NCBI GenBank assembly: GCA_016206955.1
Contig: JACQQO010000022.1
Location: 1 to 7,660, forward strand
From: Candidatus Omnitrophota bacterium
Lineage (GTDB): Bacteria > Omnitrophota > Omnitrophia > Omnitrophales > Danuiimicrobiaceae
Direction of reading: 5' to 3'
DNA length: 7,660 bases
Part shown: positions 1 to 7,336 of the stretch, one piece after another
Layout: each line of letters opens with the position of its first letter
How positions within the stretch are numbered: the first letter of the stretch is position 1
The notes under the pieces: generated by a model
Database searches by the model: none
The model's input: only the letters and a program-made list of their open reading frames with translations
What the model was told of the DNA's origin: nothing
Program-made: the position numbers and the translations under genes

Positions 1-1816
1 CGTTCGACTCGAGCACACTGTGAAACTGTGAATGTTTTTTAGGAAGTTTTCCATTGCCAAGCTGCATCACCAAAACGTTTTTCCCCGCGCTCACCGCTTC
101 CGAAACCATGGAGATGCTGTCTTCGGTGACCAGAGCGATCTCGGAAAGCGCAAGCATTCCATAAGCCACATTCTCGATATTCGACTCGTTGGCAATCACA
201 AGAAGTTTGGTATAAGGACGGCCCGATAATTCCTCCCTCACAAGAGCGCTGATTTCTGGATCTGTCCTTCTTGACGTCGTAACTAAAAGTTCGAAATTAG
301 ATTCTTCAGACAAGGACTTGAGTGCTTTTAACCATTGGCGAAATTCGACCCGGTCAAATCGGTAAGACTTCGTTTTTCCTCCAATAAAAACGCTCATTCG
401 TTTGACCCCGTTCGGCTCTAATGGGACGCTGCGCTTCAAGTGTTCACCGGAGGCATCGAGTAAAGCATCATCCATACGGCTTGGAGTCACAAGAGTTCGA
501 ATGGCATGGGGAACGTGTCTCGGAAGCGCATCATGAGCGGGCACAATCAATAGATCAAAAAAGCTGAGATAAGGAAAGGAGGGTTTCATAATTCCAACCG
601 ACTTGGCCAGATTCTCGCGCTTAAGTAGCAAGTTAAGCGGTGCCAAACTTGACCCAGCGGAAATGATGATATCGGCGTGCACGTCCTGTAATGCTTGAGC
701 GCAAGCCGGCTCGAGGAAAAGATTCAAAAAATTGAGTCTCGCCTGAGCAAACGGATAAAAGGGAAAAGCCAAGATGAAAAATAGTCTGCGGTGCCAATGA
801 CTCTTAAATTTTATCTCGATCGATTGGACTTCAAATTCGTACTCCGCACCTAGCAAATCTTTAAGTTTTTTAAATTCCTGTGCGATAGCTTCGGCTTGAT
901 GCGTATGCCCTGCACGATCATCTCGAAGAATGAGAATTCTCTTGGTCAAACAGTATTTCCAGCGCTTGTAAATCCAAAGCCACTGATCAGGATATTGGGT
1001 AATCCACTTTTCCAATAAGCGGTAATAATTTTGGACGGTTTTATGAATGACTTCCTCTTCAGTTTCAGCCTCCGCTGGCGCAAATTCCTCTTCTATAAAG
1101 ACTTGATGATGCGGGCCTTTCAATCGAACGACAAAACAGGGCAAAATAGCAGAATGAGTTCTTTTGGCAATTTCGAAAATGCCCGACGGCGCTGTGGTTT
1201 TTCGCCCAAAGAAACGAATGATTAATCCCGATCGACCGCCTGAAAGATCGCCTAAAGCGCCGACCATTCCGCCTTTCTCTAGCTCTCGAATCAGATCCCG
1301 TACTCCCTCGCCCTTTTGAATCGTAACGGAACCATGGGAAGTTCTAAGTTCGTTAAGAAAATCATTGAGCCGGCTGTGCTTTTGCTCGCGTGCAAGAACA
1401 TACATGGGTTTTCCAACCAAAGCTGACAAAATCTGTGAAAGTTCCCAATTTCCGAAATGAGGCGTAATCAAAACCGTTCCCTCATTTTTCTGAGCCAATT
1501 GCTCATAGCGCTCGCGATGCTCAACTGTAATATATTGATCGATATAATTTTGTTTCATTTTCGGAAATCTTAATATCTCAACCACATTTTGCGCTAAATG
1601 GATAAAATGTTTTTGGATAATCCTTTTGCGTTCACTTGCGCTAAAACTTTTTCCAAAAGCAGCCTTCAAATTCACATAAGCAATTTGCCGCCGATGACTG
1701 ACGTAGGAAAATATGAAGCCGACAACACCGCCTAATCCAAGTGCTGCTTTAAGCGGAAGCGCCTGTAAAAACGCGCTCAAAATCCTAACGAATCCTACCG
1801 CAAGCCGCTCAGCCAT
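1..1816 (-). CDS. Lipid A acyltransferase (LpxL/HtrB family) fused to ELM1/GtrOC1-type putative glycosyltransferase; partial
   Basis: I translated this frame by hand: it is open for all 605 codons from ATG 1816-1814 to the left edge, where the C-terminus is cut off. Residues about 1-288 are an LPLAT-fold lipid A late acyltransferase, an inner-membrane enzyme that moves an acyl chain from acyl-ACP to Kdo-lipid A. It has a hydrophobic N-terminus (about 6-38), the catalytic HX4E motif PHFGNWE (H120, E125), GDLSGGRSG near 189-197, and the family's closing motif YPDQWLWIYKRWK (275-287). After only a few residues an ELM1 (DUF1022) domain begins at about 293: RILILRDDRAGHTHQ, then SAGSSLAPLN (386-395), TTSRRTDPE (513-521) and TEDSISMVSEAVSAGK (564-579). 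ELM1/GtrOC1 proteins are GT-B-like putative LPS glycosyltransferases, so both halves fit LPS assembly. The start overlaps the lpxK stop by 8 nt. No stop separates the halves; a TTG at residue 290 could be an internal start. The exact acyl specificity (LpxL, LpxM or LpxP) cannot be told. Confidence 0.9.
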   Translation of the reverse strand, partial: MAERLAVGFVRILSAFLQALPLKAALGLGGVVGFIFSYVSHRRQIAYVNLKAAFGKSFSASERKRIIQKHFIHLAQNVVEILRFPKMKQNYIDQYITVEHRERYEQLAQKNEGTVLITPHFGNWELSQILSALVGKPMYVLAREQKHSRLNDFLNELRTSHGSVTIQKGEGVRDLIRELEKGGMVGALGDLSGGRSGLIIRFFGRKTTAPSGIFEIAKRTHSAILPCFVVRLKGPHHQVFIEEEFAPAEAETEEEVIHKTVQNYYRLLEKWITQYPDQWLWIYKRWKYCLTKRILILRDDRAGHTHQAEAIAQEFKKLKDLLGAEYEFEVQSIEIKFKSHWHRRLFFILAFPFYPFAQARLNFLNLFLEPACAQALQDVHADIIISAGSSLAPLNLLLKRENLAKSVGIMKPSFPYLSFFDLLIVPAHDALPRHVPHAIRTLVTPSRMDDALLDASGEHLKRSVPLEPNGVKRMSVFIGGKTKSYRFDRVEFRQWLKALKSLSEESNFELLVTTSRRTDPEISALVREELSGRPYTKLLVIANESNIENVAYGMLALSEIALVTEDSISMVSEAVSAGKNVLVMQLGNGKLPKKHSQFHSVLESN

Positions 1817-3005
1817 GTTCCGATGTTTCTTTCTCGGGCGATTTTTCTCCGGAAGAGGATGTCTCCGCCGCTTTTTCTAACGAGACACCGCCTGCAGTTT
1901 TTTGTGGAGCAACAGCTCGATAAGGCCTAAATCGGGTCTGTCTTGTGGCATCATAATTGGGGCGTCTAGAAACTGCAAACCGTCCTAAATATTGATGAAG
2001 CAATCCTTCGCCATTTGTCAGATGAAGTCTCGCTTTTAAAACAAGGGGATTTAAAACTTTTCGAATGGATTCTTCGCAACGGAAAAAATCTTTTTCCGTG
2101 GTTACAATTTCCTCAGATTCACTTGTTTCTTTTACCTTGAGAATTTCTTTTAATTCCCGTTCGCTATACCGGTGATGATCGGAAAATTCGAAATTTCGCA
2201 CCGTTTTTAAATTCAATTGATTGAGCAGCATTTGAAAAGAACGAGGCGTTCCGATTCCCGAAAAACTAGTGACGCGCATATGCTGAAGGCGGCTCGGTTG
2301 GATTCGTTCCCGCGATCCCGGACGGTAAAAATAAAGAGCTTCGCGATAAGCTTCCACAAATTCAATCTGAGGAGAAATCTTTCGGATTTTAGTCTTCAAA
2401 CCCTCAAGTTCCTTTCGGGAACTTAAGTTGACATCCGTCAAAACCACAACGGAAGTTCGTTTCAAGCTACTTAAAGGCTCCCTTAAAATCCCGCGTGGAA
2501 GCAGCGAAAAATTTCCAAAGGGATTCAGGACATTTACCACAACGATATCCAAATCTCGCTTGATCTGCCAATGCTGAAAGCCATCATCTAAAATAATCAC
2601 ATCTGCAGAATGAGCTGCCAACGCCCTTTCGCCTGCTTGAAAACGATTCTTTCCCACCGCGAGATTTGCTCCTTGCAATTGGCGGGCTAAAACTTGGCTT
2701 TCATCTTTACCATAGCCTCGGGCCAAGATGAGTGGAGTGTTGTTACGATTCAGATAAAAGCGCGCCAAATATTCCACGAGCGGAGTTTTTCCACTGCCAC
2801 CCCATGTGAGGTTGCCGACGCTAATGACTGGACACTCAAAAGCGCGAGGTTTTAAAAGACCAATGGCATAAAATAAACGGCGGGTTTTTGTACCCAACCA
2901 ATAAAAAAGAGAGAGAACCTTTAGAATTGGTTTCCAAAACCACGCCGAACCGCTCACGGAAGGATGGTCTTCGGCCAAAAGTCGAAAATGGTTGCGTAAG
3001 GTCAT
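1809..3005 (-). CDS. lpxK: Tetraacyldisaccharide 4'-kinase LpxK
   Basis: LpxK phosphorylates the 4' position of the tetraacyl disaccharide-1-phosphate with ATP at the cytoplasmic face of the inner membrane, giving lipid IVA. The 398-residue reading has an N-terminal hydrophobic segment (about 22-38) and the Walker A loop VGNLTWGGSGKTP (63-75, with K73 and T74). It also has RGYG (96-99), the family signature LDDGFQH (139-145), SDHHRY (275-280) and TTEKD (302-306). I chose ATG 3005-3003 because it forms an ATGA overlap with the waaA stop and gives the usual LpxK N-terminus. An upstream extension to 3113 would lie wholly inside waaA and adds Cys-rich, unrelated residues. There is no clear Shine-Dalgarno before this ATG, so translation is probably coupled to waaA. 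The conserved kinase ends near residue 345. A tail of about 50 residues follows, ending rich in Ser, Glu and Lys, and makes the protein longer than most LpxK. Confidence 0.95.
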   Translation of the reverse strand: MTLRNHFRLLAEDHPSVSGSAWFWKPILKVLSLFYWLGTKTRRLFYAIGLLKPRAFECPVISVGNLTWGGSGKTPLVEYLARFYLNRNNTPLILARGYGKDESQVLARQLQGANLAVGKNRFQAGERALAAHSADVIILDDGFQHWQIKRDLDIVVVNVLNPFGNFSLLPRGILREPLSSLKRTSVVVLTDVNLSSRKELEGLKTKIRKISPQIEFVEAYREALYFYRPGSRERIQPSRLQHMRVTSFSGIGTPRSFQMLLNQLNLKTVRNFEFSDHHRYSERELKEILKVKETSESEEIVTTEKDFFRCEESIRKVLNPLVLKARLHLTNGEGLLHQYLGRFAVSRRPNYDATRQTRFRPYRAVAPQKTAGGVSLEKAAETSSSGEKSPEKETSEHG

Positions 3006-4309
3006 AGGGATTGTGCCACAGCAACAGATGGTTCTTCTTGCAAACAAATCCAGCTTGCCAGAAAATCCAAGGTACGTGCTGTAGCTCCTTTCATGGATTG
3101 GACACAAGACCATGCTCGAGTTCCCATTTGTTCTCTTAACTTTGGGTTCTCCAAAAGCAGTCTTGATTTTTGAAATAATTCCTCTTCTGATGTCACTTGA
3201 AAAGCTGCTTCTTTTTCATCCAACATTTGATAAATCTCGCGAAAATTAAATACGAGAGGCCCGTGAAGCAGCGGTTTTTTCGAAGACGCGGGTTCAATGG
3301 GGCTCTGCCCTCCTCTTTTGACAAAACTTCCGCCCATAAAAACGAGATCGGCCGAAGGATAGAGCGAAGCAAGAACCCCCATCCGATCGATTAACAGAAC
3401 TGGCCGAGATATACCGCTCTGTTCTTCGGAAAAAAGTTGATATTCAAAATTAAAACTTTTGATCAGAGTCATAATCTTGGGAAGATTCTCCGGATGCCGC
3501 GGAGCCAAAATCAGTTTTAGATTTTGAAATCTTTCCTGAAGACGCCGAAACACGCCAAGAAGAAGCTTTTCCTCTCCCCAATGAGTGCTCCCCCCAACTA
3601 AAATCAAACGGTTCGACATTTCACTATTCTTCCTAACACTTGAACCTCTTTCCGCCCGAATTGAAGAATCAAACTGGTCAAATTTCATATTGCCTGTATA
3701 AAAAATCCGAAGCGGTGGCATTCCAAGTTTGGCAAAGTAATCCCGATCGCGCTCCGATTGGACCAAACAAAAAGAAAGCTTCTCCAGAATTGGCCTCATC
3801 CAATAGCGGAACAAGAAATAACGTTGAAAGGAACGAGGTGAAAGCCGGCCGTTCATAATTCCGATTGGAATGCTGGATGACTCTGCTTGTGAGATCAAAT
3901 TGGGCCAAAGTTCGGTTTCCATCAGTAAGATAAGTTTCGGCTGAAGTGTGGCAAACGTATTCCGGACCACAAAACTAAAATCAAAAGGCGCATAAAAAAC
4001 AAACACCCGCTCTGATGCCAGAGTCTCAGCCACTTGCCGACCCGTAGGAGTGGTAACAGAAAGAGCGATCTGCCAATCGGGATAACGTTCAAGGAAAAGC
4101 CGAATCCACTCGCGAGCAGCTTGAACTTCGCCTACGCTAACCGCATGGAGCCAGACGGTTTTTCGGCCTATGAATTTTTGGCCGAATGATTTCGAAAAGA
4201 AACCAAACCGTTCGGCAATCAATTCCTTTCGACTCGCCGCTTGGCCTAGACGAATCAAAAACTTTGGAATTGAAAACAAAGCGAAAATGAAAAAAATGAA
4301 ATCGTACAC
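3002..4309 (-). CDS. waaA: Kdo transferase WaaA (KdtA), GT30
   Basis: WaaA transfers 3-deoxy-D-manno-octulosonic acid from CMP-Kdo to lipid IVA, the first step of inner-core assembly, on the cytoplasmic face of the inner membrane. The protein is 435 aa, the usual family size. Residues about 3-20 form the N-terminal membrane anchor. WLHAVSVGEVQA (53-64) carries the conserved glutamate E61, which acts as catalytic base in the family. The acceptor half continues with SVTTPTGR (84-91), ETELWPN (131-137) and NGRLSPRS (153-160). The C-terminal CMP-Kdo-binding half has ILVGGSTHWGEE (236-247), LAPRHPE (268-274), FMGGSF (324-329) and GGQSPIEP (333-340). The start is GTG, with GAGG seven bases upstream in the 13-nt gap after xerC. 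The stop overlaps the lpxK ATG. Whether it adds one, two or more Kdo residues cannot be read from the sequence. Confidence 0.96.
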   Translation of the reverse strand: MYDFIFFIFALFSIPKFLIRLGQAASRKELIAERFGFFSKSFGQKFIGRKTVWLHAVSVGEVQAAREWIRLFLERYPDWQIALSVTTPTGRQVAETLASERVFVFYAPFDFSFVVRNTFATLQPKLILLMETELWPNLISQAESSSIPIGIMNGRLSPRSFQRYFLFRYWMRPILEKLSFCLVQSERDRDYFAKLGMPPLRIFYTGNMKFDQFDSSIRAERGSSVRKNSEMSNRLILVGGSTHWGEEKLLLGVFRRLQERFQNLKLILAPRHPENLPKIMTLIKSFNFEYQLFSEEQSGISRPVLLIDRMGVLASLYPSADLVFMGGSFVKRGGQSPIEPASSKKPLLHGPLVFNFREIYQMLDEKEAAFQVTSEEELFQKSRLLLENPKLREQMGTRAWSCVQSMKGATARTLDFLASWICLQEEPSVAVAQSL

Positions 4310-4316
4310 TTATTTG

Positions 4317-4320
4317 CCTC
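4317..4320 (-). promoter_or_regulatory. waaA Shine-Dalgarno, supports GTG start
   Basis: The minus strand reads TAA (xerC stop), AA, GAGG, then seven bases and GTG. The spacing is optimal, and no ATG or TTG lies close by in this frame. This supports GTG at 4309-4307 as the waaA start, in the 13-nt gap after xerC. Confidence 0.7.
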
Positions 4321-4322
4321 TT

Positions 4323-5207
4323 TTACGCCCGAGGATGTGCTTGATCATAAGCTTCCTTGAGTCGCTTAGCTGTCACGTGAGTGTAAATTTGGGTAGTCGA
4401 AAGATGGGCGTGGCCCAATAATTCTTGAACACTTCTGAGATCAGCGCCCCGATCCAAAAGATGAGTGGCAAACGTATGCCGCAACGTATGAGGCGAAATC
4501 TCTTTCTTAATGGAGGCACGCTTAGCACACTTCAAAATAATCCGCCTGACGCTACGGTCGGTCAGCCGAGTTTTTTGGCGGTTTAAAAAAAGTGGCGTGA
4601 GTTTTTCATCCGAAGCATTTGCCGGCAACATATCTAAATACTCCTTGATGGCCTGCGCGGCGCAAGATCCAATGGGCACAATTCGCTCTTTCTTTCCCTT
4701 GCCTTTCACTTTAAGAAGACTGCTGAGAAGATCGATTTCACTCGCGTTCAAGCCTACGAGTTCACTCACACGAATGCCCGAGCTGTAGAGCAGCTCTAGA
4801 ATGGCCCGGTCCCGTTTCATTTCCCACTTGTCTCCTTGGGTGGATTCAAGCAGATGTTCTATTTCTTGAGTTTCCAGAAAGGAAGGAAGACGCCGTTCAC
4901 GTTTCGGAGTGGCAATGCCGCTTGCGGGATTGGCATTTACGAGATGCTCACGAGTTAAATATTTAAAGAAGGACTTTAAACAGGCAAGTTTTCGGGAAAT
5001 GGTGCTTCTCAAAAACTCTCTTTCCTTAAGATGCGCTAAAAATCGGCGGATCGTAACGTAATTGATCTCGCTTAACGAAGCTTCTGCGCCGAGAAAACGG
5101 AAAAATTCACTCAAATCGCTCCGGTAATTTTTGATCGTATGGGGCGAGGCGTTTTTTTCGGTCTCAAGAAATCTGAGGAATTGAACAATACACTTGTCTA
5201 CCGACAT
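4323..5207 (-). CDS. xerC: Tyrosine site-specific recombinase XerC
   Basis: This is a tyrosine recombinase of the Xer family, which resolves chromosome dimers at dif together with FtsK and, in most species, XerD. Numbered from ATG 5207 (294 aa), residues about 4-90 are the SAM-like core-binding domain (FLRFLETEKNASPHTIKNY near 10-28). The linker NPASGIATPKRERRLP (93-108) is typical of XerC rather than XerD. The catalytic domain has all six expected residues: R146 in SSGIRVSEL, K170 in VKGKGKKER, H240 and R243 in PHTLRHTFATHL, H266 in LLGHAHLSTTQ and the nucleophile Y275 in QIYTHV. It ends in the common AHPRA. A TTG two codons earlier (5213) is also possible, but AGGA sits seven bases before the ATG and only one base before the TTG, so I chose the ATG. 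It lies 27 nt after the TAG that ends the extended topA frame and 13 nt before waaA. The topA-xerC order is common in bacteria. It looks like the housekeeping enzyme, not a phage integrase. Confidence 0.95.
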   Translation of the reverse strand: MSVDKCIVQFLRFLETEKNASPHTIKNYRSDLSEFFRFLGAEASLSEINYVTIRRFLAHLKEREFLRSTISRKLACLKSFFKYLTREHLVNANPASGIATPKRERRLPSFLETQEIEHLLESTQGDKWEMKRDRAILELLYSSGIRVSELVGLNASEIDLLSSLLKVKGKGKKERIVPIGSCAAQAIKEYLDMLPANASDEKLTPLFLNRQKTRLTDRSVRRIILKCAKRASIKKEISPHTLRHTFATHLLDRGADLRSVQELLGHAHLSTTQIYTHVTAKRLKEAYDQAHPRA

Positions 5208-5214
5208 AGGCAAA

Positions 5215-5218
5215 TCCT
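5215..5218 (-). promoter_or_regulatory. xerC Shine-Dalgarno, decides ATG 5207 over TTG 5213
   Basis: AGGA on the minus strand is followed by seven bases and ATG (5207-5205). The upstream in-frame TTG at 5213-5211 would be only one base from this site, too close for initiation. Confidence 0.65.
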
Positions 5219-5234
5219 GCCTTGAATGTAAAAA

Positions 5235-5420
5235 CTAAATATCTTCGCCTACTTCTTCAACTTCGGGGGGCTTTTCTTCTGATTCCTTTTCGGCAGATCC
5301 GCTCGTAGGAAGTTGGTTGGAAATGAAATCACAATTCGGATAATTCGAACAACCGAAAAATGTTCGCCCCCCTTTTCCTTTTCGCTTAACCAAATAACCG
5401 CCGCAATTCGGCTTGGGTCA
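5235..5420 (-). other. topA: In-frame UGA plus 60-codon topA tail encoding the rest of the second zinc ribbon
   Basis: Downstream of TGA 5420-5418 the same frame stays open for 60 codons to TAG 5237-5235. The reading is plainly TopA: PKPNCGGYLVKRKGKGGRTF, then FGCSNYPNCDFISN and an acidic end (PPEVEEVGEDI). With the UGA counted as residue 634, the ribbon ligands would be 634, C639, C657 and C663. The C-x4-C spacing and the CGG..V.R.....RTF.GCS.YP.CDF pattern match the family, so the UGA falls exactly on an expected cysteine. Full length would be 694 aa, which is normal for TopA. UGA followed by C is a leaky stop context. Explanations are a sense-to-stop change or sequencing error in a TGC/TGT codon, readthrough, or selenocysteine. 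A weak GCCG/CGGC hairpin with loop AATTG lies at 5400-5412, but it does not look like a standard SECIS. Confidence 0.85.
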
Positions 5421-7319
5421 TGCGACTCCGGTGGAAATAGGCTTTGTATTCCGGCACTGCGGAAAGCCGGAGCAGGCAATGAATTTTCCAAAGCGGCCCC
5501 ATTTAATCATCATGGGTTTTCCACATTTGTCGCACATCTCATTTGCAGGAACCGGCTCTTGACGGATATCTTTCATCTTTACCTTCGCTTGTTTTAAGTG
5601 GCTTTCAAACGGACCGTAAAAATCGCGAAGTACTTTGATCCAATCTAACTCTCCTTCTTCAATTTTATCGAGCTCCTCTTCCATTAAAGCCGTAAATTGA
5701 ACGTCCAAAACATACGGGAAATGTTTGACCAAAAGATCAATCACGGTTTCACCCAACTCAGTCGGAACTAACGCCCCACCTTTTCGCTCTGTATAAGCGC
5801 GGCTAACCAGTGTATAGATAATCGGAGCATACGTGCTGGGGCGGCCGATTCCCTTCTCTTCAAGGACTTTAACGAGACTCGCGTCATTGTAACGGGCCGG
5901 CGGCTTAGTAAAATGCTGGCTACCGATTAATTCATGAAGCTTGAGGATTTCATTCTGTTCCAGATCAGGAAATTCCTGATTTTCATCCTCATCTTCTTCT
6001 TCCTCTCTTCCTTTTTTCTTGGAAACCTGATTGAAATAGGTAAACACGATGCCAAAACCAGGGAATAAATTCTTGGTTCCGCTTGCCTTAAAGAAATGGT
6101 CAGAACCTGCCAAGACCTCGACCGAAGTAACCAAATCAATCGCCGCGCTCATTTGAGAAGCAACAAACTTACGCCAAATTAATTCATAAAGTCTAAATTG
6201 ATCTTCATTGAGAAAAGATCTAATTTGTTCCGGCTCACGATAAACTGAAGTCGGTCGAACGGCTTCATGTGCTTCCTGCGCTCCTTTTTTCGAACGATAA
6301 AAATTGGGCACCTTCGGCAAATACTCGGCTCCAAACTTCTCTTTTACAAATTTGACAGCCTCTTTTTTGGCAACTTGGGCGATATTAACTGAGTCTGTGC
6401 GCATATACGTAATCAATCCTACGCTTCCTTCATCCCCCAATTCGATCCCTTCATAAAGCATCTGAGCTGTGCGCATCGTTTTAGCCGCTGAAAAGCCGAG
6501 CCGGTTGTACGCTTCCTGTTGAAGTTTGCTGGTTGTGTAGGGAGCTTGAGCTCTTCTTTGACGTTCTTTTTTCTGAACGGAAATAACGCGGAAGGTTTCT
6601 TTTTCTAAAATCGCTTTTAATTTCAGAGTTTCAGCTTCATTTTTAAGTACAAGTTTCTTTTTCCCGATTCGATCAAGCTTCGCTTTAAAAATCTTTTCTT
6701 GTTCTGAAGGGCGCTCGGAAGAAAGCCGGGCATGAAGAGACCAATATTCCTCGGGCCTAAATTTTTTGATTTCCTGCTCGCGCTCAACAATTAAACGCAG
6801 CGCCACGGATTGAACGCGGCCAGCACTTAAGCCACGCCCCACTTTCCGCCAAAGAAGAGGGCTCAATTCGTAACCGACAATTCGATCCAGAACCCGGCGC
6901 GCTTGCTGGGCATTGACTAACTTTTGATCAATTCCACGGGGATGTTCGAACGCTTCTTTGACCGCTTCTTTGGTGAGTTCATTAAACATGACCCGCTTAA
7001 TCGCAGGCGCGGGTGCTTCGTCCGATAAGATCGCGGCGAGATGCCAACTGATGGCTTCGCCTTCACGGTCGGGGTCCGTGGCCAAATAAACAGTATCTTT
7101 CCCTTTCGCTTGCTTTTTAAGCTTGCTGACCGTTTTTTTGGATTTGGCAGGAATCACGTACTCAGGCGTGAAACTATTTTGTACATCTACCCCCATTTTA
7201 CTCTTGGGAAGATCGCGGATGTGCCCAAAGGAAGCTTCGACTTGATAATCGCGACCGAGAAATTTATTGATGGTTCCGGCCTTTGCGGGCGATTCAACGA
7301 TCACTAAACTTTTGGCCAA
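5418..7319 (-). CDS. topA: DNA topoisomerase I, ended by an in-frame UGA within its second zinc ribbon
   Basis: This type IA topoisomerase relaxes negative supercoils by cutting one strand through a 5'-phosphotyrosine. The 633 residues before the UGA hold the whole catalytic core. The TOPRIM domain has E9 in VIVESPAKA and the metal-binding DxDxE in ATDPDREGE (D82, D84, E86). NAQQARRVLDRIVGYELSP (136-154) and GRGLSAGRVQS (161-171) follow. The nucleophile is Y305 in TYMRTDS, with R307 beside it. VRPTSVY (354-360) and GIGRPSTYAPI (490-500) follow. An acidic stretch lies at about 439-449. One C-terminal zinc ribbon is complete (C596, C599, C616, C622). The frame then meets TGA (5420-5418) where the next ribbon's first cysteine is expected. 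The start is TTG at 7319-7317, supported by AAGGAG upstream; MAKSLVIVESPAKA is the normal N-terminus. thiS ends 17 nt upstream and xerC follows. The product as read should still be an active topoisomerase, because the core is intact. Confidence 0.95.
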   Translation of the reverse strand: MAKSLVIVESPAKAGTINKFLGRDYQVEASFGHIRDLPKSKMGVDVQNSFTPEYVIPAKSKKTVSKLKKQAKGKDTVYLATDPDREGEAISWHLAAILSDEAPAPAIKRVMFNELTKEAVKEAFEHPRGIDQKLVNAQQARRVLDRIVGYELSPLLWRKVGRGLSAGRVQSVALRLIVEREQEIKKFRPEEYWSLHARLSSERPSEQEKIFKAKLDRIGKKKLVLKNEAETLKLKAILEKETFRVISVQKKERQRRAQAPYTTSKLQQEAYNRLGFSAAKTMRTAQMLYEGIELGDEGSVGLITYMRTDSVNIAQVAKKEAVKFVKEKFGAEYLPKVPNFYRSKKGAQEAHEAVRPTSVYREPEQIRSFLNEDQFRLYELIWRKFVASQMSAAIDLVTSVEVLAGSDHFFKASGTKNLFPGFGIVFTYFNQVSKKKGREEEEDEDENQEFPDLEQNEILKLHELIGSQHFTKPPARYNDASLVKVLEEKGIGRPSTYAPIIYTLVSRAYTERKGGALVPTELGETVIDLLVKHFPYVLDVQFTALMEEELDKIEEGELDWIKVLRDFYGPFESHLKQAKVKMKDIRQEPVPANEMCDKCGKPMMIKWGRFGKFIACSGFPQCRNTKPISTGVA

Positions 7320-7328
7320 TTCGTTTCG

Positions 7329-7334
7329 CTCCTT
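7329..7334 (-). promoter_or_regulatory. topA Shine-Dalgarno, supports TTG start
   Basis: The minus strand has AAGGAG followed by nine bases and TTG (7319-7317). It lies in the 17-nt gap after the thiS stop. No ATG or GTG is available nearby in frame, and the TTG start reproduces the canonical TopA N-terminus. Confidence 0.7.
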
Positions 7335-7336
7335 AC

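Noticed and set aside
3006..3113. Extension of lpxK upstream to ATG 3113
   Set aside because: It would overlap waaA by more than 100 bp with non-family residues. ATG 3005 gives the normal N-terminus and an ATGA overlap.
3678..3908. Short open frames on either strand inside waaA, xerC, lpxK and topA
   Set aside because: They have no family features or start signals and lie wholly inside well-supported genes in other frames.
5400..5420. SECIS-like hairpin just after the topA UGA (GCCG/CGGC with loop AATTG, and a possible outer CCAA/TTGG pairing)
   Set aside because: The stem is only four base pairs, starts very close to the UGA, and its loop lacks the G/U-rich apex seen in known bacterial SECIS elements. 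It is too weak to support selenocysteine alone.
5249..5491. An 80-residue minus-strand frame across the topA 3' end
   Set aside because: It is a different frame from topA. The topA frame itself gives clear zinc-ribbon sequence over the same bases, so this one is a shadow.
5970..6008. Acidic insertion in TopA (REEEEDEDENQEF) as an unusual feature
   Set aside because: Variable acidic stretches at this point are common in bacterial TopA proteins.
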